Assembly (NCBI GenBank): GCA_034189865.1
Contig: JAXHTV010000001.1
Location: 150,619-214,618, forward strand
Length of the DNA: 64,000 nucleotides
Direction: 5' to 3'
Source: Pseudomonadota bacterium
Lineage (GTDB): Bacteria > Pseudomonadota > Gammaproteobacteria > UBA5335
Below, one piece after another: positions 31,915 through 41,645 of the stretch. The first letter of the stretch is position 1. Each line of letters begins with the position of its first letter. The position numbers were made by a program, and so were the translations under genes. A model generated the notes under the pieces. The model made no database searches. It had not been told where the DNA came from and worked only from the letters and a program-made list of their open reading frames with translations.

Positions 31915-32270
31915 TCGCAACGACCCGTCTGATCACGATACCGATCCATTGAAATCACGGGCGCACGAGTAAGATCCCTTGGCTTGGAAGGATCGATATC
32001 GCCGACGATACACGGTACAAACTGATTGTGAAAAGCGTCCATCATCAAATGAGACAACCGAACGCAACCGCCGATCGGTGTACGCGACCGGCGACGCTCC
32101 ATGTCGATACGAAACTGCAACCCGCGAAGACGACAGCGATTTGCAGCGGACGCAGAGCCAATCAGCCGCTCGATTTCCTCACAGCGCCGCGCCTCGAAAG
32201 CCTGTGGGTCGCTTTTTGCGAGATCAGCCCAGGTATCAAAATCGAATTTCCCGGTTCGTTCACTTTCCAT
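31911..32270 (-). CDS. DUF3135 family protein
   Basis: 119-aa protein. The opening FDFDTWADLAKSDPQAFEARR, the central RLRGLQFRIDMERRR and the segment GGCVRLSHLMMDAF match the gammaproteobacterial DUF3135 family of unknown function. A GGGAGAG ribosome site supports ATG 32270. The C-terminus after the domain (about 30 residues) looks unstructured. Confidence 0.8.
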   Translation of the reverse strand: MESERTGKFDFDTWADLAKSDPQAFEARRCEEIERLIGSASAANRCRLRGLQFRIDMERRRSRTPIGGCVRLSHLMMDAFHNQFVPCIVGDIDPSKPRDLTRAPVISMDRYRDQTGRCD

Positions 32271-32509
32271 GTCGCTCTCCCTCTACCCCATAACGAGGGG
32301 AAATCCTGGAACCCATATCGGTTAATTCTACACGAATCCCTTTTTGCTCTCATGGATAGACCGACTTCTGTTCCCCTGGCCCAATCGCTTAACGACCCGG
32401 TCTATTGCAAGCGCCCCAAAGACCTGATACCGACCTGACCGTCAAGAATGATGAAACATGGGCCGATAACGAGAGACATCGTGGACTGTGTACTTCTGAT
32501 TAAAACACT

Positions 32510-33559
32510 ATGCACCGCCATACCATTCGCCACCAGACCTACCGCCTACTTGACGAAGAGCTGTTCTCTAGTCGGGAAAGCCGCTGGTTGCATAGCGCCA
32601 TCGTCGTTCTGATCGCGCTCAACGTGGTCGCCGTGATTCTGGAGTCGGTGGATTCTTTCTCGGTGCGGTACGGAGCTCTGTTCTCGCGCTTCGAGGATGT
32701 GTCCGTAGCGATTTTTACCGCTGAATATCTTTGCCGTTTCTGGTCCTGCGTCGAGAATCCGAGAAACTCCCGCGAACGCCCACTTGCTGCGCGGCTTAGA
32801 TATATCGTGTCTCCCGGTGCGCTGATCGATCTATTAGCGATACTACCCTACTTTTTGTCCATACTCGTGGCACTCGACCTGCGATTCCTGCGCGTACTCA
32901 GGCTCCTTCGAGTATTCAAACTGACCCGCTACTTCTCGGCGTTGGAAGTTGTTTTATCTGTATTAAAAGAAGAAGCTCGAGCTTTCGGTGCTGCGCTGTT
33001 CGTACTCATGGTCATCTTAGTGCTCGCATCTAGCGGAATTTACATTTTCGAACATGAAGCACAACCAGATGCCTTTGGCAGCATTCCGGCAGCCATGTGG
33101 TGGGCAGTAGCAACTCTAACCACCGTTGGGTATGGCGATGTAACACCCATTACTGCTGGAGGCAGGGTATTCGGTGCTACCGTAACGATTGTCGGAATCG
33201 GCATGGTCGCCCTGCCGGCCGGCATACTGGCCTCGGCGTTCTCCGACCAACTACACCGTCGAAAGGAGACCTATGCGGCAGCGATAGACCAAGCGCTGGG
33301 CGACGAAACCATAACGCGGCCGGAGGCAGACTTTTTGGAAGAGGTCCGCGTTCGTTTGGGGCTCAGCCCGGAGGAGGCGCTCAGGATCTACGAGCGACGG
33401 ATGAACCGAAAAAGCGCCGGATATCCAATCGATGAGAATACCCCCCCTCCTTGTGGCAATTCAATTGCAAGCTGCCCATACCGAAGCGGCACATTGCAAT
33501 CCAATACAAAGCCCTCGGGGAATCAAACCGGCAGCACACCACCAGTACAAAACAACTGA
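32510..33559 (+). CDS. Kv-type voltage-gated potassium channel
   Basis: 349-aa six-helix ion channel. S1 lies at about 27-48, S2 62-82, S3 104-122, S4 about 126-143 with regularly spaced Arg residues (RFLRVLRLLRVFKLTR), S5 155-180, the pore filter TVGYGD at about 205-210, and S6 222-245. The filter predicts potassium selectivity. The cytoplasmic tail (250-349) has a short helical region and then a low-complexity Pro/Asn/Ser end, with no cyclic-nucleotide-binding domain. ATG at 32510 lacks a clear ribosome site. Convergent with the giant signalling gene. Confidence 0.93.
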   Translation: MHRHTIRHQTYRLLDEELFSSRESRWLHSAIVVLIALNVVAVILESVDSFSVRYGALFSRFEDVSVAIFTAEYLCRFWSCVENPRNSRERPLAARLRYIVSPGALIDLLAILPYFLSILVALDLRFLRVLRLLRVFKLTRYFSALEVVLSVLKEEARAFGAALFVLMVILVLASSGIYIFEHEAQPDAFGSIPAAMWWAVATLTTVGYGDVTPITAGGRVFGATVTIVGIGMVALPAGILASAFSDQLHRRKETYAAAIDQALGDETITRPEADFLEEVRVRLGLSPEEALRIYERRMNRKSAGYPIDENTPPPCGNSIASCPYRSGTLQSNTKPSGNQTGSTPPVQNN

Positions 33560-33607
33560 AGTCTCACCCTCGGGAATGGACCTTCGTCTAGAAACCGTCG
33601 CTGCGGA

Positions 33608-36600
33608 CTAAGCGGCGGCCCAGCGGAGCGACGACAGGGTATGCGGCTCATCGACCACGCTCCCTTGAGCATAATCAACGCCCAGCGCTCTCCATGTTTC
33701 CAATGAAACCTCATCGGAAACATGGGTTGCGACTAGCTGTATTCCCGAAGCGGCCGTGAGGACTCTGACCGCAGAGACATAGGCTTTATGAACTGCGTCC
33801 TTTGCCAAGTCCTCCGATGACCCGACATCAATTTTGACAAAATTCACAGCGAAATCGCGAAGCCGGTTAATCGAACCGATCTGTGCGCCGAATCCGTCGA
33901 TCGCAAAGCGACATCCCAAAGGCCTCAACAGTTGGACGAGCGCCTTAAATGCCAACTCGCAGCTGATCGCATCGACCTCACTGATCTCGAAACATAGACG
34001 CGCGGGATCCACGCTGGATTCCGAAATCGTTTGGTATAGGTGGGTACGGAAGGCTGCGTCGTTCAAGGATGCTGCCGACAAATCAACGCTGCACAAGGCA
34101 ACCGTGCGCTTTTCCTTGGGCATGGATGCTAACCAGTCGAGACTTTTTCTGACCACCCACCCGTCGAAACCGGCCGACGGACCGTTGGCGGCAAAGACCG
34201 ACCTCAAGCGTTGGGACGAAGTATCTTCACCATCAGTGGCACCCCACTGGAGAAAGGTCTTACACCAGTTAATCTCTTGCGCTCCGTCTAGGGGGACGAT
34301 GCGCTGCGCGAACAACTCCAAGCCTTCGGCGCTGATCGCTTCCCCGACCTTCGCAACCACTTCCGGGTCATCAGCCGCCCCCTCCTTCTCGGAAACAGTG
34401 CTATGCAGCTGGTGTATTCGGTTTCGCCCCAGCTTCTTGGCTTCATAGCATGCACTGTCAGCCAGACTAAGCAGCCGCGACAAGTTCATTTTGTCACCGA
34501 CGATGGGGACCACGCCAATACTGACGCCGATCTGGAGCAACTGCCCATCCCAGACAAACTCGAAATCCTCAACGGTCCGCCGGATATTCTCTGCGATAAT
34601 CAAGCCTCGCTTGACATCACAATGCGCCAGCAACGCGGCAAATTCGTCCCCACCAAGACGCGCCAGGGAATCCGTTCGACGGAGCTGCCCTTTCAATGAT
34701 TCGCTGACTTGTTTGAGCAACTGATCGCCAGCGCCATGGCCGCAGGTGTCGTTCACCTGCTTGAACCGATCCAAATCTAAGTACAAGAGACAGTGATGCG
34801 CTTCTTCGGACTTTGCAGAATCCAGACACGACTGGCATCGACGCTCGAACTCTCGGCGATTGACCAAGCCGGTCAAGGCATCGTGGCTGGCGTAGTAGGC
34901 GATTTCCTCGGCCATACGCTCAGCGTCGGTGATGTCCCGGAAAACGACCACTGCGCCAAAAGCATTGCCATCCTGCCCCCGAATCGCTGAAGTCGACGCT
35001 TGGATCGTCAATTCCCGTCCGTCGCGACTCAGCAACTGGTTCTTGCCAAACGCCCCGCCATCACCCCCAATGTCGTTATTGAATTCAAAGGGATGCGAAC
35101 CCGTCGCTGCGGAACTCTGATGCCCCGTCAGCCGCAGAACCTCGGCGACGGGATGACCTCTTGCGTCCCGCAACTCCCACCCAGTCAATGCTTCCGCCGA
35201 CGAGTTCATATATTCGACACGATTATTCCGATCAAGGGTGATCACGCCATCCGCGATCGATGCCAGAGTCACCTGGGCGCGCTCCTTCTCTCGATACAGC
35301 TCCTCCATTGCCCCGGTTTGCGCCCGATACAGACGAGCGCTCTCCAGCGCGCCAGCAACTTGCGACGCGACAACGTCGACAAACTCTAAATCGGACTCGC
35401 TAAAGACCCCCGAGAGCAAATTGTTCTGCAGATACAGCAGCCCCAGAACTTTGCCGCGACTGATGAGCGGATAGCAAAGTACGGACCTGAGCGAAAGCTT
35501 TTGAACCTCCGGATCGTCTGTAAACAGTCCCGTTCGGCTGGCGTCCTCCAATTGCACAGACTGTCGTGTCCGCTGGGCATGGCGAATAATACTGCGCCCA
35601 AACAAGTCTTCGACGTCGGCAAGTGGGCGCTCCATCAGCTCGACGTCGACCCTTTTGTTCTTGCGCCCAACCGCGCGTAAGAACAGTGCGCCGTCTCGAC
35701 TGGCGATCAGATAACAATCCAGAGCGCTGAGGCGATCTAACACCACTTCGATGATGATTCGGAACAGTTCGTGCGGATTTGGCGTATTTGAAATGCGGTG
35801 GGCAATATCAAGCAATAATGCCGTGTCGAAGGAACGATCGGATGCCTGATCGTGCTCGTCAACGGTACGAATCCGATCCCGCTCGCTGAGCTGCGCAACC
35901 AATTTGTCTGCACCTAACTCTCGATAAACACGCGCCGCTGCCTGCAAATGATAGGTCGCCTGGCTTTTTTGACGGTCCCGCAGGAAATGACCGAATCGTT
36001 CGTGAACATGACCAAGAAGCAGGTTGTACTTCGCTTCTTCGGCCAAATCGATCGAATCCAAGTACAAATTGCGCGCACTGATATCATCTTGCCGAAGTTC
36101 CGCGAGGCGCGCTTCGATAAGCGCCAAATACGGGCGCAAAGCCGGTCCGAGCCCTGCCCAGCCGCGAATCAGTTCCAGCGATTGGCCCACCGGACTTTCC
36201 GATATACTGCCGGGCCCATCAGGGCTGGATGAAATCTCATCCAGTGCATGTAGCACCCGGACGATGTGCCACTGCCGTTCCGGGAGAATGGATCGGGCAA
36301 TTGACAACCCAGGCTCCGCTCGCTTGAGCAATTCCGCGGTCGCCGCAACATCACCGAAAAAATAAGCCGATGTGGCGCGGAAGCCATAATAGGTGGCCAA
36401 ACTCCCCCATTGCTGGGTTTCCATCCAATGATTGACTGCGTTTTGTTCTTCGTTGGGATCCGCTTCGGATACCAACGGATTGACGAATCCGATACGGACG
36501 GACGCGGCCATCTCCTTGGCCCATAGGAGCTCGTATGACTCGGCGTAAGCTTCTGCCGAGCGTGCGGCCGAATGCAGTTCGGTCAGATTAGTAGCGGAAA

Positions 36601-39600
36601 AGGCTTCCGCAAACAAAGACAAAACTTGGCAGTTGCAGACGACCAATCGGTGCCGGAGTTCCTCTCCCACCGCTAAACTTGTAGATGCGGCGCGGCGAGC
36701 CTCCTCCATCGTATGTCGCCAATGAAACCCCAAACCGACAAATTGACTAAAAGAAAACGCCGACTCTAGGGTTCCCGGACGTTCACGACAGAGCCGGAGT
36801 TGAATATCCTCCAGCAAATCCGCCAGCGCATGCTGCTTGAACTCCCGCGCTCCAACGCTACAAACACCCACCAGAAAATAGTGACGCCAAGCGCGACTAT
36901 CAGAGTCGATCTTAGCTTGAAGATGGGTTGCCAACGTGCCCACGTAGAAATAGTGATCGAGGCTACCAGTCAAGTAGTAGCAAGGCGCCAGTTCACGACA
37001 AACATTGAGAATGAGTTCGCGTCGCGGATCTTGGCTGCGCCGCGGCACTGACCGATGCCCCGGCTGAATATCCAGTAACATGGCATTCAGCTCGGACAGC
37101 AGTTCCACCGTCGCTCGTCGCACATCCCGCCCCTTGGGCTCGACGCTGTAGCCCAGCAGGGACAGTGCCTCAAGAAATGCCGGAATCGCCGCTTGGAATT
37201 CATTACGGTTGGAGAGCGTGACACCCTTCTCATGCAGAACTGTGGCACGCCAAGCAGGGCTCGCATCGTCGCGCGACAACAGCCGATCCAGCAGCACTTC
37301 AGCCTCTACGTCATTCCCGAGCAGAGACTCAACCACCGCGTGTCGTAAAGTCACCTCTTTGACCAACTCAGCGTCTTGATGCGCAATCTCGGGGGTAAAC
37401 AATTCGTGAGCGGCTGCGAAGTAGCGCCCAGCCGACTCGATGGCTTTTTGTCGATAGGCGTGCTGCCCGGCCATCAAATTGATGCGAATGTCCCGAAGTC
37501 GTTTTTCACCACTCAGACAAGCGGGTCTTCCAGCGTTCAGATAATCCGCAGCCCGGAACAAACCGCGATCTTCCCTCAACCCAGCCTTTCCATCGATCAA
37601 AGTGGCGTAGTGCTCCCCCAGTCGATACCTCAAAGTAGCGCATTTTTCCGCACCCACGCGCTCCATCGCCGCTTTCTGAATGCGGTCATGGACAAATATC
37701 CAGTTGACTCCATTTACTTGGATGAGATTCTCTTGCTTAGCCGGCTCCAACGCGAACTCGATCTCCGCCAAATCCCGACCCGTGGCTAACGACAACTCTG
37801 ATAGTTTGAATCGCCGCCCAATCGCGGCTGCTGCAGCCAACATTTCCTCAGAACGACCATCAAGCGCGTTAATGCGACCACGAACCAGCCCCAGGTCCTC
37901 TGCCGGCACGTCGGCCTGCGAGTAGGCCAAGGCATCGAATCGCCAACCGCGAGCGTCACTGGTCAGGAGGTTTTCGCTTCGAAGCCAACGTAGCAGCTCG
38001 ATAACGAATAACGGATTCCCCCGTGAACGTTCCAGCACCAGTTGGCAAAGCGCTTCCCTGCCGGAGATGAGCGGCTCCGTCAATGCCATAATCAACGCCC
38101 GACAGGCCGATTCATCCAGTCCAGCCAGTTGAAGTGCGACCGGCGAAGTTTCCGCTAGCGCCAAAGTGCGCAACAGCTTTTGCAGCGCAGGCTTCTCAGA
38201 CATTTCGCCACGACGATAGGCGCCGATGAGCATCAGTCCGGACAGCTCACCGGTCCGGCCGGAGAGATACCCCCAGAACTCCAAACTTTCTTTGTCGGCC
38301 CATTGCATGTCGTCGAAGAACAACACCAGCGGTTTTTTCGAGGATGCGATGACCGACAATAGACGGGTCAAAACGCGAAAAGTCCGCTGCTTGGCCTCAA
38401 GCGGACTCAATTCCGGCAACTCTGGTTGGGTCCCAACCAGATGCTCAAGATGAGGCAACAAATCGGCGAGGGCACGCCCTTCGTTTCGCACGCCTTCCTT
38501 AACACGCCGAGACCAAGTCTCGACCTGCTCATCATCTTCGGTGAGGAATACTTGTAATAACTTGTCCAAGGCGCCGACCCACATTTCGTAGGGACGTGCG
38601 TTACGACTCCCGTCCAGACGGGTCGTCATGAAATAACCATGGTGGAGAACGATGGGAACTTGCAGTTGATCAACCAGTCGGGATTTTCCGATTCCCGCCA
38701 CACCACTGATCAGCACCACCCGAACGGCGCCTTTGGCAACGGCGTCGTATGTTTGGGTGAGCGTCTTGATCTCTTCCTCACGCCCGAAGACCGGAATCTC
38801 AGGCACATCCGAATCAGGCACCCAATCCACGTCGAGCGCAAATGCGGAAACGACACCGTCACTCAAAAGCTCAGCTCGGGCGCGCGCCAAATCTTTCAGA
38901 AGACTGGCCGCACTGGAGTAACGTTGGTTCGGCTCCTTGGCCAACAGGCGAGCCACGACCATACTCACTGGCTCGGGCACGTCCGGACGTTTCCAATGCA
39001 CCGGGTCCGGCTGACGCGCCAGCACCGAATGCACCAAGGATGCGGGCTCCGAGCCCTCAAAAGGCGGCGAGCCGGTCAGCAGTTCGTGCAGCACGACACC
39101 CAGCCCGTATAGGTCTGTCGCTGGCGAAACCGATTGGCTGATTCTCCCGGTCTGCTCTGGCGCCAGATAGGGCAACGTGTGGCGTAAGAAATGAGGATGG
39201 GCACTAAATATACTTTGCCGATCCATCGGCACAATTCGTATGACATCCGTGAGCCGAACTTCCATCGACTCCGGGCTGAGCAAGATATTGCTCGGCTTGA
39301 CCGCGCCGTGGACCAAACCCTGACTGGCAAGCTGACTCAATATCGACGCCAGTTGCATGGTAATTCCAAGGGCTACCTCGACGGCCAGCGAGTCGTCTTG
39401 GCACAGCCACTCCTGGAGCGGTACACCCTGGCCATCGGGCATGACCAGCGCAAAACGTCCTTGGGAAAAAAGCAAATCGGTGGGCAACACCACTTGATTG
39501 GGGTGTAGCCGCTCCCACCGGCTAAGCTGCCGACGAATGGCATCCTGCAAGTCCGGCACCACAAAATTGGGCCGAATAAATTTTACGACGCACTCGTCTC

Positions 39601-39703
39601 GCTGACGTCCAAATCGGCGGGCTTGGTAAACTTCTGCGTGGAAACTCTCACCCAACTTTACGGTGGGTTGTAACTCGCTAATTTGGGGAAGAAAATTCAG
39701 CAT
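33608..39703 (-). CDS. Giant kinase-like/AAA/GAF/PAS/GGDEF/EAL-like signalling protein
   Basis: About 2031 aa. In 2035-residue numbering (GTG 39715; ATG 39703 preferred), a Ser/Thr-kinase-like domain at 15-280 has Lys45 and APE 185-187. Its catalytic loop reads HGAVKPSN (136-143) and DFG reads DVI (157-159), so the base Asp is missing. An AAA/STAND ATPase follows, with P-loop GVAGIGKS 338-345 and Walker B LVLFFDDMQWAD about 463-474. Then come a long helical region (to about 1320), GAF (about 1340-1490), PAS (about 1500-1610) and GGDEF (about 1620-1785, LARLGGDEFAAL intact). The terminal EAL-like domain lacks EAL and DDFG (DGFG). It looks like an energised sensor with diguanylate cyclase output (inference). 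Confidence 0.9.
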   Translation of the reverse strand: MLNFLPQISELQPTVKLGESFHAEVYQARRFGRQRDECVVKFIRPNFVVPDLQDAIRRQLSRWERLHPNQVVLPTDLLFSQGRFALVMPDGQGVPLQEWLCQDDSLAVEVALGITMQLASILSQLASQGLVHGAVKPSNILLSPESMEVRLTDVIRIVPMDRQSIFSAHPHFLRHTLPYLAPEQTGRISQSVSPATDLYGLGVVLHELLTGSPPFEGSEPASLVHSVLARQPDPVHWKRPDVPEPVSMVVARLLAKEPNQRYSSAASLLKDLARARAELLSDGVVSAFALDVDWVPDSDVPEIPVFGREEEIKTLTQTYDAVAKGAVRVVLISGVAGIGKSRLVDQLQVPIVLHHGYFMTTRLDGSRNARPYEMWVGALDKLLQVFLTEDDEQVETWSRRVKEGVRNEGRALADLLPHLEHLVGTQPELPELSPLEAKQRTFRVLTRLLSVIASSKKPLVLFFDDMQWADKESLEFWGYLSGRTGELSGLMLIGAYRRGEMSEKPALQKLLRTLALAETSPVALQLAGLDESACRALIMALTEPLISGREALCQLVLERSRGNPLFVIELLRWLRSENLLTSDARGWRFDALAYSQADVPAEDLGLVRGRINALDGRSEEMLAAAAAIGRRFKLSELSLATGRDLAEIEFALEPAKQENLIQVNGVNWIFVHDRIQKAAMERVGAEKCATLRYRLGEHYATLIDGKAGLREDRGLFRAADYLNAGRPACLSGEKRLRDIRINLMAGQHAYRQKAIESAGRYFAAAHELFTPEIAHQDAELVKEVTLRHAVVESLLGNDVEAEVLLDRLLSRDDASPAWRATVLHEKGVTLSNRNEFQAAIPAFLEALSLLGYSVEPKGRDVRRATVELLSELNAMLLDIQPGHRSVPRRSQDPRRELILNVCRELAPCYYLTGSLDHYFYVGTLATHLQAKIDSDSRAWRHYFLVGVCSVGAREFKQHALADLLEDIQLRLCRERPGTLESAFSFSQFVGLGFHWRHTMEEARRAASTSLAVGEELRHRLVVCNCQVLSLFAEAFSATNLTELHSAARSAEAYAESYELLWAKEMAASVRIGFVNPLVSEADPNEEQNAVNHWMETQQWGSLATYYGFRATSAYFFGDVAATAELLKRAEPGLSIARSILPERQWHIVRVLHALDEISSSPDGPGSISESPVGQSLELIRGWAGLGPALRPYLALIEARLAELRQDDISARNLYLDSIDLAEEAKYNLLLGHVHERFGHFLRDRQKSQATYHLQAAARVYRELGADKLVAQLSERDRIRTVDEHDQASDRSFDTALLLDIAHRISNTPNPHELFRIIIEVVLDRLSALDCYLIASRDGALFLRAVGRKNKRVDVELMERPLADVEDLFGRSIIRHAQRTRQSVQLEDASRTGLFTDDPEVQKLSLRSVLCYPLISRGKVLGLLYLQNNLLSGVFSESDLEFVDVVASQVAGALESARLYRAQTGAMEELYREKERAQVTLASIADGVITLDRNNRVEYMNSSAEALTGWELRDARGHPVAEVLRLTGHQSSAATGSHPFEFNNDIGGDGGAFGKNQLLSRDGRELTIQASTSAIRGQDGNAFGAVVVFRDITDAERMAEEIAYYASHDALTGLVNRREFERRCQSCLDSAKSEEAHHCLLYLDLDRFKQVNDTCGHGAGDQLLKQVSESLKGQLRRTDSLARLGGDEFAALLAHCDVKRGLIIAENIRRTVEDFEFVWDGQLLQIGVSIGVVPIVGDKMNLSRLLSLADSACYEAKKLGRNRIHQLHSTVSEKEGAADDPEVVAKVGEAISAEGLELFAQRIVPLDGAQEINWCKTFLQWGATDGEDTSSQRLRSVFAANGPSAGFDGWVVRKSLDWLASMPKEKRTVALCSVDLSAASLNDAAFRTHLYQTISESSVDPARLCFEISEVDAISCELAFKALVQLLRPLGCRFAIDGFGAQIGSINRLRDFAVNFVKIDVGSSEDLAKDAVHKAYVSAVRVLTAASGIQLVATHVSDEVSLETWRALGVDYAQGSVVDEPHTLSSLRWAAA

Positions 39704-40105
39704 GCGCCCCACCACCGGCGTGACCCACGGACCTTATAATACGGCGAGGCGAAGAGCGCGTAGACGCTACGCCACGGAACCGCAACGTCAAAAAGACGCG
39801 TCATGATACCGCCCCCGCAATCGTTATTATTTTGCAATCGGTAGATCTTGTATCGACCTTTGGCTGCACAACTGAACCGCGGAAAGTAATGCCGCTAATC
39901 AAGCAAAATGCGGAAACGCCATCCAACTAAATCGGCCGGCTGGCGCGAAATAACCTGACGTCACGAAACACTTCACGACAACCAAAACACAAACCCAGGC
40001 ACAAATCCACCCAAATATGATGAATTTAAGATAGCAAAATAGCGAAAATACGAGGCCAATGTTGAGCGACACTGCCCAGACAAGTCAATCCAATGTCACT
40101 CCGTT
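39704..40105. other. 402-nt AT-richer gap upstream of the giant gene
   Basis: No ORF or stable hairpin found. A possible -10 (TATTAT, minus strand, 39741-39736) lies about 33 nt before the giant gene ATG, but no -35 is visible. A direct repeat GCAATCG (near 39821 and 39835) brackets an AT-rich run. Composition is noticeably more A/T-rich than the flanking genes. Confidence 0.4.
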
Positions 40106-40579
40106 CTAATTCGGTACGCCTTGCCGACGGGCTTGAAGATATAACTGCACACGACACAAATGGGAGGCGAGCTCGGAATCAACGCACTGCTCGAGATGAA
40201 CAAGGGCGTCTGCAAGGCTGGTATTCTCAAATCGCCAATGAATCACAAATAGCGCACTGGCGATCACGGTCATGTCATCCAATGCGTTACCCCGGGCGAT
40301 ACTCGTCTGCCCGGTGATCTCGCTCAATTGCCTTGATAGATCGTACGACCCGAACGACGGGAACCGTCGTTCGACCACGTCACGAATATTTTGATACGGG
40401 AGTGCCGGCGGGGCAGGGAAAATACTCTGATCGGGTCGTGTTACCAGTCCGCGAGGCATTTGGGTCAGCGCGGAAAACAGCAAAGCCAGCCGCTTCTCAT
40501 CCTCTTCCGACGACCCGGACCCGCGACGGACCAAAGCCAGGAATTCAGTCACGACCTCCTTGAGTTGGTACACGTTCAC
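40106..40579 (-). CDS. Hypothetical protein, DUF5063-like
   Basis: 157-aa soluble all-helical protein from a GTG at 40579. The layout resembles DUF5063: an N-terminal helix with LALLFSALTQMP, a Pro-rich linker, then a C-terminal pair of helices with VIHWRFENTSLADAL. Similarity is by pattern only. No catalytic residues can be named. It lies upstream of the giant gene but is separated from it by about 400 nt. Confidence 0.45.
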   Translation of the reverse strand: MNVYQLKEVVTEFLALVRRGSGSSEEDEKRLALLFSALTQMPRGLVTRPDQSIFPAPPALPYQNIRDVVERRFPSFGSYDLSRQLSEITGQTSIARGNALDDMTVIASALFVIHWRFENTSLADALVHLEQCVDSELASHLCRVQLYLQARRQGVPN

Positions 40580-40631
40580 GGAAACGCCAAGACCATGCTC
40601 CCCACCTCAACGATGCCGCGGACCAGCCAGA

Positions 40632-41549
40632 TTAAGGAGCCCGCACCAAAGACACAGGCAATCGTGAACGTCGCTGTTGATATATTTTCTCAAACGGATA
40701 CCAATGAGCGATGTAGGCTGGAGAATTATGCGCTGAGGCGATGTAGCGATTCAGACTGGGAATGGTCAAACCCAACTCGCGAAGTTTGACGTCGGGCACT
40801 CGATCATCAAACCACGCGATGACCGCATTAGGGCCAGGCGATGCCGTCGGACTCAGTACGCCGAACAGGAACGGAACCACATCCCGTTGATTGACATAAT
40901 GGACATAGCGCGGCCCCGGCGGAAACCACTTTGCTACAGAGCCGAAAGTCTCCACCTTGATGAGCGCCATGCGGGCATCCACGTCGGAGATCCTGCGTGA
41001 CTGCCTGAGCAGCTGCAAACGAATTCGCCGCAGCGCCTCCACCACCACGAGAGGACCTGCACTGCCACTGCGAATGTAGGTTTCCTCGCCTCGCCCGACC
41101 CGATCGAGCACCAACCGCACCAGGGTATCAACTGCCCGGCTGGTCTCAGCGAATGGGCTAATTTCTGAGAACGAGTCGGTGCGGCCCTGGTTGCCGAAGA
41201 ACACGGTCACGATGTCAATTCCCGTTCGCGCGTGGAGCGGCCGAAGTGAATTGTTTACTCCCGTTGTCCCAGCCTGCCTTTGGTCAGGTAGCGCGGCATT
41301 GACATAGAACATCAGCGCCGAGGAGGGCGTTCCGGCGCTACCCAGGCGCGGAACCAATTCCAAACGAACGCTGGCGGGGTCATAGAAACACCCGTCCCCA
41401 CCCAACAACAGCCCGTCGTAATCACTGGCCGTCAAACTAGGCGCAATACCCGCCGGACCTTTACAGCTGGCGCCGTGGAGGACTGTTGCGACCATCGCCA
41501 AAGCAATGGGGACCACGCACCGCAAAACTGTCTTAAAGGAAAAACCCAT
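40632..41549 (-). CDS. Secreted alpha/beta-hydrolase-like hypothetical protein
   Basis: 305 aa with a Sec signal (hydrophobic 8-25, cleavage near HGA-S). The segment VETFGSVAKWFPPGPRYVHYVNQRDVVPFLFG recalls the strand-turn of class 3 lipases where Asp follows the nucleophile elbow. The elbow position reads SGSAGP rather than GxSxG, and a His (IAHWYPFEKIY) follows near the end. A hydrolase fold is inferred, activity uncertain. Two Cys near the N-terminus of the mature protein (GASCKG, GDGCFY) could form a disulfide. Confidence 0.5.
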   Translation of the reverse strand: MGFSFKTVLRCVVPIALAMVATVLHGASCKGPAGIAPSLTASDYDGLLLGGDGCFYDPASVRLELVPRLGSAGTPSSALMFYVNAALPDQRQAGTTGVNNSLRPLHARTGIDIVTVFFGNQGRTDSFSEISPFAETSRAVDTLVRLVLDRVGRGEETYIRSGSAGPLVVVEALRRIRLQLLRQSRRISDVDARMALIKVETFGSVAKWFPPGPRYVHYVNQRDVVPFLFGVLSPTASPGPNAVIAWFDDRVPDVKLRELGLTIPSLNRYIASAHNSPAYIAHWYPFEKIYQQRRSRLPVSLVRAP

Positions 41550-41594
41550 AAGGAGCTAGCACCTAATCCGATCACAAGAAGCTTACGCCACTAA

Positions 41595-41625
41595 CCACGT
41601 TCCCGTCGGTTCGTTGGGAACGTGG
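41595..41625 (-). terminator. Hairpin after prpD
   Basis: Perfect 10-bp inverted repeat (CCACGTTCCC and GGGAACGTGG) with an 11-nt loop, 20 nt past the prpD stop on the minus strand. No U-tract follows, so it may stabilise the 3' end or act with Rho. Confidence 0.5.
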
Positions 41626-41645
41626 CTTCTAATTTACAGACAACA

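Noticed and set aside
33834..34448. Plus-strand 204-aa ORF inside the giant gene
   Set aside because: Reverse shadow of the EAL-like domain frame.
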